From NCBI RefSeq assembly GCF_900108175.1, contig NZ_FNVO01000003.1, positions 558,001-622,000 on the forward strand: DNA of 64,000 nucleotides. The letters are read 5' to 3'. A program made the translations under genes and the position numbers. Shown in pieces: positions 52,752-60,954 of the stretch (position 1 is its first letter; every line of letters starts with the position of its first letter). A model generated the notes under the pieces. That model made no database searches. It saw only the letters and a program-made list of their open reading frames with translations, and was not told the DNA's origin. The DNA is from Thermomonospora echinospora. Its GTDB lineage: Bacteria > Actinomycetota > Actinomycetes > Streptosporangiales > Streptosporangiaceae.

Positions 52752-53540
52752 TCAGCTTCCCTTCGGGGGCACGACCTGCAGGTAGATGGCCGTGAGCACG
52801 AGGTTGACGAAGAACAGCAGCAGGAAGGCGATCACCACCGACTGGTTGACCGCGTCCCCGACCCCCTTGGGCCCGCCGCGCGGGTTGAGCCCGCGGTGCG
52901 CGGCCACCACCCCGGCGATGAAGCCGAAGATCAGCGCCTTGATCTCGCTGATGTACAGGTCCGGCAGCTGGGCCAGCGCCGAGAAGCTGGCCAGGTAGGC
53001 GCCCGGCGTGCCGTCCTGCATGATCACGTTGAAGAAGTAGCCGCCGGCCACGCCGACCACCGAGACCAGCCCGTTCAGCAGCACCGCGACGCCCATGCAG
53101 GCCAGCACCCGGGGGACGATGAGCCGCTGGATCGGCGAGACGCCCATCACGGTCATCGCGTCGATCTCCTCGCGGATCGTGCGGGAGCCGATGTCGGCGC
53201 AGATCGCCGAGCCGCCCGCACCGGAGATCAGCAGCGCCACGATCAGCGGGCTGGCCTGCTGGATGACCGCCAGCACGCTGGCCGCGCCGGTGAAGGACTG
53301 GGCGCCGAGCTGCTGGGTGAGCGAGCCGACCTGCAGCGCGATGACCGCGCCGAACGGGATGGAGACCAGCGCGGTCGGCAGGATGGTGACGCTGGCGATG
53401 AACCAGAACTGCTCGACCAGCTCGCGGAACTGGAACGGGCGCCGGAACATCCCGCCCAGCACGGCGCCGGCCAGCGCGAACAGCCGGCCGGTCTCGCGCA
53501 GCGCGCCGACTCCGGGGAGCGTGTACTGCGGCGTCGTCAC
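52752..53540 (-). CDS. yrbEA: MlaE/YrbE-type permease A
   Basis: 262 aa. MlaE permease: FIASVTILPTALVSIPFGAVIALQVGSL, SGAGGSAICADIGSRTIREEIDAMTVMGVSPIQRLIVPRVLACMGVAVLLNGLVSVVGVAGGYFF and GFIAGVVAAHRGLNPRGGPKGVGDAVNQSVVIAFLLLFFVNLVLTAIYL. GTG start overlaps the ATPase stop by 4 nt. Pairs with YrbEB to form the transmembrane channel. Confidence 0.93.
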   Translation of the reverse strand: MTTPQYTLPGVGALRETGRLFALAGAVLGGMFRRPFQFRELVEQFWFIASVTILPTALVSIPFGAVIALQVGSLTQQLGAQSFTGAASVLAVIQQASPLIVALLISGAGGSAICADIGSRTIREEIDAMTVMGVSPIQRLIVPRVLACMGVAVLLNGLVSVVGVAGGYFFNVIMQDGTPGAYLASFSALAQLPDLYISEIKALIFGFIAGVVAAHRGLNPRGGPKGVGDAVNQSVVIAFLLLFFVNLVLTAIYLQVVPPKGS

Positions 53541-54742
53541 CAGCGTCCCCCCTCGCCCGGAGGGGGTCCGGAAGGCCCGGACGGACCCGACGGACCGGCC
53601 GGGGGCGGACCGGGCGGCGGATCCGGCGGCAGCAGACGCGGACCGGGCGCGGGCCTCGGCGACGGCACCGGCCCGGCCGCCGGACCGTGACCGGGAGCCG
53701 GGGCGGGGCCGTAGGAGCCCTTCGCGGCCGAGCGCTGCGGCAGCTCGGGAGCCACGCCGACCGGCCGCTGCGCCTCGGCGTTCATGTTCTCCAGGATCGC
53801 CTGCTGGGCGGGCGGCGGGAGCTGGTGCAGCATGCCCAGCACCCGCTCACGGCGGCGCTCGGCCCCCTTGCGGGGCGGCATCCCCGGGCTGGGCCGCAAC
53901 TGCCGGGGGATCTTGAACGGGCCGTCGTCCTCCTCGTCGGGGTACCCCTGCGCCTGCTCCATCGCCAGGGTGGCGGCGTCCTTCTCCTCCGACATGCCGA
54001 TCGGCCCGGCCCGCCGGCCCCGCAGGAACTGGAAGACGACCGGCTCCTCGCTGGTCAGCAGCACCTCACGGGGCCCGAAGGTGACCAGTCCGCGGCGGAA
54101 CAGCATGCCCATGTTGTCGGGCACGGTGGAGGCGATGTCGATGTTGTGCGTGACGATCAGCATCGTCGCGTCGATCTGCGCGTTCAGGTCGATCAGCAGT
54201 TGCGACAGGTAGGCGGTGCGCACCGGGTCCAGACCGGAGTCGGGCTCGTCGACCAGCAGGATCTCCGGGTCCAGCACCAGGGCGCGGGCCAGGCCGGCCC
54301 GCTTGCGCATCCCGCCGGAGATCTCGCCGGGCAGTTTGCCCTCGGCCCCCGCCAGGCCGACCATGTCCATCTTCTCCAGCACGATGCGCCGGATCTCGGA
54401 CTCCTTCTTCTTGGTGTGCTCGCGCAGCGGGAAGGCGATGTTCTCGTACAGGTTGAGCGAGCCGAACAGCGCGCCGTCCTGGAACATGATCCCGAACAGC
54501 TTGCGGATCTCGTGCAGCCGCCGTTCGGAACTGCTCACCATGTCCACGCCATTGATCATCACCCGGCCGCGCTCGGGCTTGATCAGGCCGATCAGCGATT
54601 TCAGGAACACCGTCTTGCCGGTCCCCGAGGGGCCCAGCATCACGCTGACCTCGCCGGCCGGCAGGGTGAGCGAGACGTCCTGCCAGATCGTCTGCCTGCC
54701 GAAGGACTTGCTCAGCCCTTCGACGACCACTTCGATTCCCAT
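53537..54742 (-). CDS. ABC transporter ATPase of the Mce system (Mkl/MceG-like)
   Basis: 401 aa. Walker A LGPSGTGKTVFLKSL (~37-51), signature EISGGMRKRAGLARALVLDP, Walker B EILLVDEPDSGLDPVRT and switch His in LIVTHN are all present, so it should hydrolyse ATP for lipid import. The first ~260 residues match Mkl/MlaF. The C-terminal ~140 residues form a Mkl-like tail followed by a very Pro/Gly-rich stretch (PSPRPAPGPRLLPPDPPPGPPP...), longer than usual. ATG 54742 is chosen; GGGCGGG is upstream. It heads the operon, whereas mycobacterial mkl is unlinked. Confidence 0.93.
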   Translation of the reverse strand: MGIEVVVEGLSKSFGRQTIWQDVSLTLPAGEVSVMLGPSGTGKTVFLKSLIGLIKPERGRVMINGVDMVSSSERRLHEIRKLFGIMFQDGALFGSLNLYENIAFPLREHTKKKESEIRRIVLEKMDMVGLAGAEGKLPGEISGGMRKRAGLARALVLDPEILLVDEPDSGLDPVRTAYLSQLLIDLNAQIDATMLIVTHNIDIASTVPDNMGMLFRRGLVTFGPREVLLTSEEPVVFQFLRGRRAGPIGMSEEKDAATLAMEQAQGYPDEEDDGPFKIPRQLRPSPGMPPRKGAERRRERVLGMLHQLPPPAQQAILENMNAEAQRPVGVAPELPQRSAAKGSYGPAPAPGHGPAAGPVPSPRPAPGPRLLPPDPPPGPPPAGPSGPSGPSGPPPGEGGRW

Positions 54743-54979
54743 CGCACCCGCCCGCAATTGAATGCCGCCGCGCCAGAGCCTCGAATGGTTTTTGCGGCAC
54801 GCGCCCGGACCATATGATCGCTACTGGCCGGTACGCTACTTGTGCGGCGCGGTCACCTTCAAGCGGATGACCGGAGCCAAAACCCCGCCCGAGATTTTGT
54901 TATCACCGGATGACAAGACCTTCCACGCCTTTGTCTCCGGGTGCGCGTCCGGGATCGCGGAACGGTCACGGCCCGGTCT

Positions 54980-55396
54980 TCAACAGGTCGCGGTCATCTT
55001 GGCCCACACGACCTTGCCGCCGCCGGGAGGCCAGCGCGTCCCCCACGACTCGGCGAGCGCGCCGACGATCTGCAGCCCCCGCCCGCCCTCGTCCCCCGGT
55101 CCCGCCGGCCGGTGCACGGGCGCCCTTTCGGACGGGTCGCGCACCTCCACCACGACCGCGCCGACCACCGCGTACATCACGAACACGATGGCCCGCCCCG
55201 GGCAGGCCGCGACGCTGTTGGTGACCAGTTCGCTGACCACCAGGCGGACATTGTCGGCGAACCGTTCCGACGCCCCCCACTTGGCGAGATGGACCTGCGT
55301 CAGATCACGCAGCAGTCCCACCGTTGCGGGCACCGCAAGCACTTCACGCCTAAGTTCATAACCACCAACTCCGGACTTCCCTGGCATTTTGGCCAT
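54980..55396 (-). CDS. HATPase-fold (anti-sigma factor RsbW-like) ATP-binding protein
   Basis: 138 aa. Histidine-kinase-like ATPase fold of the SpoIIAB/RsbW type that is abundant in actinomycetes: N box VRLVVSELVTNSVAAC (~50-65), VEVRDPSERAP (G1) and GRGLQIVGALAESWGTR (G2). Such proteins occur next to XRE-DUF5753/DUF397 pairs in WhiJ-like loci, as here (divergent, 151-nt spacer). ATG 55396 with GGAAAGTG upstream; a GTG at 55399 is adjacent. Confidence 0.88.
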   Translation of the reverse strand: MAKMPGKSGVGGYELRREVLAVPATVGLLRDLTQVHLAKWGASERFADNVRLVVSELVTNSVAACPGRAIVFVMYAVVGAVVVEVRDPSERAPVHRPAGPGDEGGRGLQIVGALAESWGTRWPPGGGKVVWAKMTATC

Positions 55397-55547
55397 CACT
55401 TTCCATCCACTTGGTTACCCCTTTTCGCTGACCAAGCCTGACCCGCCAGATTACTGTCTGCCATGAGTTCAGTACTCCGCATCACCAACCCCGGCTACAC
55501 CTGGCACACCCCCGCTACCGCCGCCGTAGCCCGCCCGGAGGAGCCCC

Positions 55548-56357
55548 ATGCCAGAGCTGGACCCGAAGCAGTCGGCGCGCGCCTTCTACGCCCGCGCCCT
55601 CGCCCGCGAACGCACCCGCGCGTCCCTCACCCAGAGCGCCCTCGGCGCCCACCCCGCCGTGATGGTCTCCGGCAAGCTCATCGGCCACATCGAGAACGGC
55701 CGCCGCCCCCCGACCCTCCGCATCTCCAAGGCCTTCGACAAGGCCCTCGACCTGGAAGAACACTTCGAGGCCCTGTACGGGATCATGGTCCGCGAGGAGG
55801 GCGAGCCCCCGGCCATCTACGAGTACTTCGACCTGGAGACCCGAGCTTCATCGATCAAGACGTACGACTGCCTCTGGATCAACGGCCTGCTACAGACCGA
55901 GGAGACCGCCCGCGAGATCCTCAGCGCCGCACACAGTGTGGACAAGGCCGACGAATTTGTCGCGGCCCGCATGGAACGGCAGGAGATCCTCCGCCGCGAA
56001 ACCCCGCCCTGGCTCATGATCGCCATGGACGAATTCTGCATCCGGAGAGTCGTCGGCAGCCGGGAGATCACTCGCCGCCAGCTCGAACACGTGCTCACCA
56101 TGATGCAGGAGCCGAACATCAACGTGGTGATCGTTCCTGCGGGAGCGCCGATCTACCCTGCCGGATCCTTCGCACTCATAGGGTTCCCCGACAGTGCCGA
56201 TGTCGGGTACGTCGAAGCCGCCTCCGGCCACGGCCGGACCCTCGCACCAGGTCCAAAGGTCAAGGGCCTCGCGCTCCTGTCCGATCGCATCGCCTCGATG
56301 GCGCTACCGGTGCCAGACTCGGAGAAACTGATCCGTACCGTCATGGAGGAGCTCTAG
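55548..56357 (+). CDS. XRE family regulator with DUF5753 (WhiJ-like)
   Basis: 269 aa. Residues ~5-75 are an HTH (ALARERTRASLTQSALGAHPAVMVSGKLIGHIENGRRPPTLRISKAFDKAL); residues ~90-262 are DUF5753 (YEYFDLETRASSIKTYDCLWINGLLQTEETAREIL...ARMERQEILRRETPPWLMIAMDEFCIRR...MMQEPNINVVIVPAGAPIYPAGSFALIGFPDSADVGYVEAASGHG). WhiJ-type proteins regulate development and secondary metabolism together with a small DUF397 partner. GGAGGAG lies 4 nt before the ATG. Its stop overlaps the GTG of the DUF397 gene. Confidence 0.93.
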   Translation: MPELDPKQSARAFYARALARERTRASLTQSALGAHPAVMVSGKLIGHIENGRRPPTLRISKAFDKALDLEEHFEALYGIMVREEGEPPAIYEYFDLETRASSIKTYDCLWINGLLQTEETAREILSAAHSVDKADEFVAARMERQEILRRETPPWLMIAMDEFCIRRVVGSREITRRQLEHVLTMMQEPNINVVIVPAGAPIYPAGSFALIGFPDSADVGYVEAASGHGRTLAPGPKVKGLALLSDRIASMALPVPDSEKLIRTVMEEL

Positions 56358-56737
56358 TGCCGCTCGACACGAAGCCGGTTTCATGGCGTAAAAGCAGCCA
56401 CAGCTCGATGGACGAGAACTCCCAGTGCGTGGAGGTCGCCGCCCTGCCCATCCCTCCATCGGCCACATGGCGCAAGAGCGCCCACAGCTCAATGGACGAG
56501 AACTCGATGTGCGTGGAGATCGTAACCCTGCCGATCGGCCCCTCACCCAGTGAGTGGCACAAGAGCAGTCGCAGCGGTGGAGAAGATCACGCGATGTGCG
56601 TGGAGGTCGCCGCCTCGGGGGTCACGGTCGCCGTGCGGGACAGCAAGGACCCGGACGGGCCGTACCTGACCTTCGCGCCCGACCAGTGGCGGGCGCTGGC
56701 CGAGCGGATCCGGCAAGGACGGCTCGATCTCCCCTGA
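56357..56737 (+). CDS. DUF397 protein with three tandem repeats
   Basis: 126 aa. GTG start overlapping the XRE gene stop (TAGTG), with GGAGGAG 5 nt upstream. The DUF397 motif W-x-K-S-x-x-S...C-V-E occurs three times: W10/C24, W38/C52 and W67/C81, spacing 28-29 residues. Only the last copy continues into the full domain (VAVRDSKDPDGPYLTFAPDQWRALAERIR). Ordinary DUF397 proteins are ~60-80 aa with one motif. The first two copies (RKSSHSSMDENSQCVEV, RKSAHSSMDENSMCVEI) are nearly identical, indicating a recent duplication. Confidence 0.92.
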   Translation: MPLDTKPVSWRKSSHSSMDENSQCVEVAALPIPPSATWRKSAHSSMDENSMCVEIVTLPIGPSPSEWHKSSRSGGEDHAMCVEVAASGVTVAVRDSKDPDGPYLTFAPDQWRALAERIRQGRLDLP

Positions 56738-56750
56738 GCCGCCGACGCGC

Positions 56751-56781
56751 AGGGCGGGGTCGCCGGTGGTGGCCCCGCCCT
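56751..56781. terminator. Bidirectional hairpin after the DUF397 gene
   Basis: AGGGCGGGG/CCCCGCCCT stem (56751-56759, 56773-56781) between the convergent DUF397 and methyltransferase genes. Confidence 0.65.
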
Positions 56782-56797
56782 CTGGAGGACGCCGCGG

Positions 56798-57502
56798 CTA
56801 TGCGGGCTTGCGCCAGACCAGGGCGGCGGTGAAGGGGTGGCCGCGGAAGCGTGACCACTTGGGCTTGACCGTGAGCCAGCGGTCGTCGATGACGTTCTCG
56901 CGCATCTCGGCCAGCGTCCAGCCGGCTCCGACGGCGGCCATGACGTGGTCGCTCAGCAGGTGGACGTTGGTGTCGATGGCGACCGGCTCGCCCGAGGACG
57001 CGGTGAAGTGCGTCGGCATGCCGCTGACCATGATGAAGTGCGGGTGGAAGGCCACCAGCACGAACAGGGCGCCGGGCTCGGCCAGCCGCCACGCCTCGGC
57101 GTACAGCGGGCGCAGGTCGGCCAAATGCTCGTCGATCAGCGAGGCGATGACCAGGTCGTAGGCGCCGCCCGCGAGCCCGGTGGCCGTCACGTCGGCCTCG
57201 TACAGGTGGTCGTGCGCTCCCCTGGACCGGGCGGCGGCGAGCATCTCCGGCGTGAGGTCCACTCCGTCGATCACCGAGCCCACGCCGTTGCGCCGCAGCC
57301 AGGCGGCGGTACGGCCGGTGCCGCACCCCAGGTCGGCCGTGCGGCGCACCGTACTCCAGGAGGGCTCGGTCAGCTCCTCCAGGAGGGCCAGGTCCATGAT
57401 GTCCTCGACGGTCCTCTCATAGGTGTCCGCCCACTGCCCGTAGCCGGTCCGTACGTCCACCATCGGGTAACCACGGGTGTCGAAGTCCGCGAACTGCACC
57501 AT
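56798..57502 (-). CDS. Class I SAM-dependent methyltransferase
   Basis: 234 aa. Motif I RRTADLGCGTGRTAAWLRRNG (~53-73), VIDGVDLTPEMLAAARSRG, then AGGAYDLVIASLIDEHLADLRPLYAEAWRLAEPGALFVLVAFHPHFIM. Small-molecule methyltransferase of the Methyltransf_11 type; substrate unknown. ATG 57502 chosen; an internal Met at residue 14 is possible. It lies 87 nt downstream of the MDR oxidoreductase gene on the same strand and could be co-transcribed with it. Confidence 0.9.
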   Translation of the reverse strand: MVQFADFDTRGYPMVDVRTGYGQWADTYERTVEDIMDLALLEELTEPSWSTVRRTADLGCGTGRTAAWLRRNGVGSVIDGVDLTPEMLAAARSRGAHDHLYEADVTATGLAGGAYDLVIASLIDEHLADLRPLYAEAWRLAEPGALFVLVAFHPHFIMVSGMPTHFTASSGEPVAIDTNVHLLSDHVMAAVGAGWTLAEMRENVIDDRWLTVKPKWSRFRGHPFTAALVWRKPA

Positions 57503-57589
57503 GCGCCACAGTATGGAACTCCTCTCCCATCCCCAGCGAAGGGTTTTCCGCCCGGCCGCAGGCGTACGAACGCGCCCGTGCCCCGGTCC

Positions 57590-58546
57590 TCAGTGCGGGG
57601 TGACGACGACCTTGCCGAGGGCGCGTCCCTCGCCGACGTGAGCGAGGGCGTCCGGTACCTGGTCAAGTTCGAAAGTGCGATCGATGCGGATGCTCACGTC
57701 ACCGGCGACGCACAACCGAGTCATCGGCTCGAAGTGGGGTGGACCTTCCCTGACGACGAGCACCCCTAGTCGGCGGCCGGTGACCCGCCCGGCCGCCGCG
57801 CCGATCGTGAGGACGCGCAGCAACGCCCGTACCGACCCGCCCGCACACCGATACCGGCCGCCCGGAGCGAGCGCCCGACGATAGGCGAACACCGATCGAT
57901 GAGCGACGAGGTCCAAGATGAGGTCGTACGGCTCGTGTTCGCGGGTGAAGTCGTCGCGGCGGTAGTCGATCACGGCATCGGCCCCGAGCGACCGCATGAA
58001 CTCCAGCTTGTGGCCGTTGTCGACACCGGTCACGTGCGCACCGAGTCGCTTGGCCACCTGGATGGCGAACGAACCCGTGCCCCCGCCGGCCCCATTGATC
58101 AGCACCCGACGTCCTTCCGCGGCGCCTGCCATGCCCTGCACGGCGATCGCTCCGGCCTGCGGAATGGTCGAGGCCTCGGCGAACGTCAGTGCGGCGGGTT
58201 TGATGGCGAGTGCCGACTCGGGTGCGACCGCGTATTGGGCGAACCCACCCTTGAGCTGGAGGTTGTCTCCGTAGACCTCGTCACCGGGCTGGAAACGGGT
58301 GACACCGGTGCCGACGGCCTCGACCCAGCCGGCAATGTCCGAGCCCAGAATCGAGCGTCGCGGCGCCCGCACCCCACCCAGGCGAGCGTAGAAGGGCGAA
58401 CCGCTCAGACCTTCCCAATCGCTGAGATTGATCGAGGTCGCCGCGACCTTCACCAGTACCTGCCCGGCGGCGGGCGACGGCATCGGGACGTCCTCGACCC
58501 GCAAGACGTCGGGCCGCCCGTACCGCTCGTAAACGACAGCCTTCAC
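57590..58546 (-). CDS. Medium-chain NAD(P)-dependent quinone oxidoreductase
   Basis: 318 aa. QOR-type MDR: VKAVVYERYGRPDVLRVEDVPMPSPAAGQVLVKVAATSINLSDW at the N-terminus, GSDIAGWVEAVGTGVTRFQPGDEVYGD, and the Rossmann motif RRVLINGAGGGTGSFAIQVAKRLGAHVTGVDN. Lacks the catalytic zinc cysteines/histidines of alcohol dehydrogenases, as expected for this subfamily. The GTG at 58544-58546 has GGAGGAG directly upstream. Confidence 0.92.
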   Translation of the reverse strand: MKAVVYERYGRPDVLRVEDVPMPSPAAGQVLVKVAATSINLSDWEGLSGSPFYARLGGVRAPRRSILGSDIAGWVEAVGTGVTRFQPGDEVYGDNLQLKGGFAQYAVAPESALAIKPAALTFAEASTIPQAGAIAVQGMAGAAEGRRVLINGAGGGTGSFAIQVAKRLGAHVTGVDNGHKLEFMRSLGADAVIDYRRDDFTREHEPYDLILDLVAHRSVFAYRRALAPGGRYRCAGGSVRALLRVLTIGAAAGRVTGRRLGVLVVREGPPHFEPMTRLCVAGDVSIRIDRTFELDQVPDALAHVGEGRALGKVVVTPH

Positions 58547-59189
58547 GTCTCCTCCACGACGCCCAGGCGTCGGTCCTGTCAGAGCAGCCACATCGCGGGC
58601 ATTTCAGCCGCAGGCTAACCCAAGGCCGGCCTGGCAGGACTGGCCAACTGAGGACAACCGTCGCGAGCGGTCCCCGGACGAGAAGCCCGGCACCGGCCGC
58701 TTCGGGACGAGTCCCCGCGCCGCCGAGCCCCCTGGCGGCCCGGCCTGATGCCGCAGCCTCCCGGAAGGGAACGCCCCCATGCCCGCACCACTCGTACCGC
58801 CCAAGCACCGCCCAGGCACCGCCCGCCGGGCGGGCCGCGCTGCGCGATCCGCACGGGCGTCGGCCCGGATGAACGGATCGGGACGGACGAATCCCTTCGG
58901 AAAGGCATTAGGGGTGGCACCCGAACCCACGCCCATCACATTCCTTTTCCCTGCCGGCGCCTCGGCCGGCAGGGAGCCGCTCACCTGACGACCGCCTCAC
59001 ATCAGGGAATCACACCCCGTCATCCCCGGAGACTTTTACGTTACCGGGCACGTGGCATATTTCTCCGACCCCATTTCCACCCCATCCGTAAATAGGTTGA
59101 ATGACCGGATATGGACATCCGATCGCGCACGCTGGATCTCGATCTTCTCGCCGTTCACACTGAGCCGACCCGCAGGAAAGGGATATCGC
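58547..59189. other. Intergenic region between MDR gene and the repeat-protein gene
   Basis: About 640 bases. A stem at 58948-58975 (TCCCTGCCGGC/GCCGGCAGGGA) without a U-tract is visible. Several short open frames exist; one at 58779-58988 on the plus strand has GGAAGGGAA upstream but no recognisable content. From 59020 on, base composition drops in GC and probably carries the promoter of the next gene. Confidence 0.45.
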
Positions 59190-60086
59190 ATGCGCAATCC
59201 ACCCCGTCCGCGCATCCACCGCCCCGGTACGGTCCGGGCCCTGGCGGTCGCCCTGGCCATGCTCGCATCGGTGCTGCTGCCCGCGATCGTGTCCCCGGCG
59301 AACGCCCTGGCGTTCCCGACCCCCAGATCCTTCGTCTCCAACCTCGACCTCGAATGCTTCAGAACCGAGGCGTACACACCCCCGACCGGGCCGATCCTGA
59401 CCACCCATCTCAACCCGGTCCTGGCCGATCTGCCCCGCGAGCAGATCGTTCTCGGGCCGCGTGAGCAACTGTGCGTCCCGGTCGCCAAGAACGGCGTCAT
59501 TCCGCCCCAGGACGTGCTCGGCTTCATCCGGTACGTCGACCTGTCCTGCTACCGGACCCAGGGAATCAACGTCAACAGGCAGCTCAACCTGAGACACCTC
59601 AACCCGGTGCTGACCGGGCTGCCGCCGACCAATGTCGTGATGACCTCCCCGCAGCAACTGTGCGTGCCCGTCATCAAGAACGGCGTCGTCCCGCCCGACG
59701 AGGTGCTGCGGCTGGTCCAGTACATCGACCTGAAGTGCTACCTGATCGGCCCGCAGGCACCGCTCAACAGGCCCCTTTCGCTCACCCAGCTCAACCCGGT
59801 GCTGACCGGGCTGCCCGTCAGCAACGTCAACGTCACCTACAACCGGCAGCTGTGCGTGCCCGTCCAGAAGGGCGACCAGCAGATCCCTCCGGAGGTGCTG
59901 AACATCGTCCGGTGGCTCGACCTGGTGAAGTATGACCTCCAGGCCCCCGCCCTCCCGGTCGTCCCCCTGACGCTGACCCACATCAACCCCATGTTGGCGG
60001 GTCTGCCGAAGGAGCAGGTGACCCTCAACTCACCGCCCCAGCTCGCCGTCCCGGTGGCGAAGAACGGCGTCATCCCGCCGGACTGA
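59190..60086 (+). CDS. Secreted protein with four cysteine-paired repeats
   Basis: 298 aa. Sec signal peptide (~14-40, ending ANALA). Four repeats of ~63 residues: hDLxCY...LNPVLxGLP...QLCVPVxKNGVIPPxxVLxxVRY. Cysteines pair as C56/C95, C120/C158 and C183/C222; in repeat 4 the two positions are K247 and A286, so both are lost together, suggesting an intra-repeat disulfide. The pattern recalls Cys-Tyr ... LCVPVxK repeats of some uncharacterised exported protein families. Start ATG 59190; GGAAAGGG upstream. Function unknown. A textbook terminator follows. Confidence 0.85.
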   Translation: MRNPPRPRIHRPGTVRALAVALAMLASVLLPAIVSPANALAFPTPRSFVSNLDLECFRTEAYTPPTGPILTTHLNPVLADLPREQIVLGPREQLCVPVAKNGVIPPQDVLGFIRYVDLSCYRTQGINVNRQLNLRHLNPVLTGLPPTNVVMTSPQQLCVPVIKNGVVPPDEVLRLVQYIDLKCYLIGPQAPLNRPLSLTQLNPVLTGLPVSNVNVTYNRQLCVPVQKGDQQIPPEVLNIVRWLDLVKYDLQAPALPVVPLTLTHINPMLAGLPKEQVTLNSPPQLAVPVAKNGVIPPD

Positions 60087-60095
60087 CCGGCCCGA

Positions 60096-60134
60096 AGAAC
60101 TGGGGGAGGCGCGGTGCGCCTCCCCCAGTTCTTT
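60096..60134 (+). terminator. Strong intrinsic terminator of the repeat-protein gene
   Basis: Perfect 18-bp stem (60096-60113 / 60117-60134) with a 3-nt loop, ending in TTCTTTTC, 9 nt after the stop. The best Rho-independent terminator in the window. Confidence 0.93.
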
Positions 60135-60244
60135 TCTGCCCGGACGCCCGAACGGCCGGGCGGCCGGGCGGAGGATGACCCCGAACAGCTCGCGGATCTC
60201 CTGCGGACGTCCACGGCCCGGCGGCCTCGGCCGCCTCGGCCGGC

Positions 60245-60835
60245 TCAGGGAGTGAGCTGGATCGTGCCGGGGGTCAGGGTGTAGCTCCCCGCGTACCGAA
60301 GCCTCTGGCCGGGGTTGACGAGCCCGAAGCAACCCGTGACAGAGATGACGACGAGCTGGACGTTCTGTGGGTTGGGGGCCGTGGGGTCGATGTTCAGGAC
60401 GGCCGAGCCGTTCGTGTAGGTGCCGGGCGCCCCGCCCGTCGCCGTCATCGTGCAGCCGGGGACGGCATAGGTCAGCGTCAGGTTCGTCACGGTCACCTGG
60501 ACCGTGCTCGCGGTGCCGCCGACCACGTTGATGGCGGCGGTCCCGGACTGGGTCACGGGGCAGCCGGTCCACGTCGTGACCGCGAAGCCGCCGATGTTGT
60601 TGCCGCTGGCGCTGTAACCGTTGGGCATGGTGCCGCCGCCCGCCGATGACGAGCAGGTGGCCAGCGCCCCGCTGCTGAGCGTGAAGGTGACCGTCCCCGA
60701 GGTGGCGGTGTACGCCCCACTGGAAGCGCTGCCGGAGACGGTCACCGGGATGGCGTGGGAGGGAAGGGCCGTCAGCCCCACGGCGGCGGTCGCGGTGGCG
60801 GCGACGACGGCGGTCCGGAGAGTTCTTCTGCGCAT
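60245..60835 (-). CDS. Secreted hypothetical protein (beta-rich)
   Basis: 196 aa. Signal peptide MRRRTLRTAVVAATATAAVGLTALPSHA (cut after AHA-like site ~28). Mature part rich in Gly/Ser/Thr/Val with four Cys (TCSSSAGG, GCPVTQSG, GCTMTATG, TGCFGLVNPGQ), probably two disulfides, beta-strand type. I do not recognise the family. GAGGA precedes the ATG at 60835. Same strand as the next two secreted-protein genes upstream. Confidence 0.78.
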   Translation of the reverse strand: MRRRTLRTAVVAATATAAVGLTALPSHAIPVTVSGSASSGAYTATSGTVTFTLSSGALATCSSSAGGGTMPNGYSASGNNIGGFAVTTWTGCPVTQSGTAAINVVGGTASTVQVTVTNLTLTYAVPGCTMTATGGAPGTYTNGSAVLNIDPTAPNPQNVQLVVISVTGCFGLVNPGQRLRYAGSYTLTPGTIQLTP

Positions 60836-60954
60836 GGAAGACCGATCCTCGTGCAGTCTGAAAAGGACCGGCGGCGGGTGGGCCCGTTCGCTGGTGGGCC
60901 CACCCGCCGCCGTCCGATGCGCCGCCGTCATCGAACATGGCGGCCACCGTCATG

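Noticed and set aside
58915-58945. tRNA-like 3' end (GGTTCGGGTGCCACCCC on the minus strand)
   Set aside because: No acceptor, D or anticodon stem can be built around it.
58779-58988. 69-codon gene in the gap before the repeat-protein gene
   Set aside because: It has a passable SD but low-complexity Arg/Ala/Pro content and no similarity I recognise; its 3' end overlaps a hairpin.
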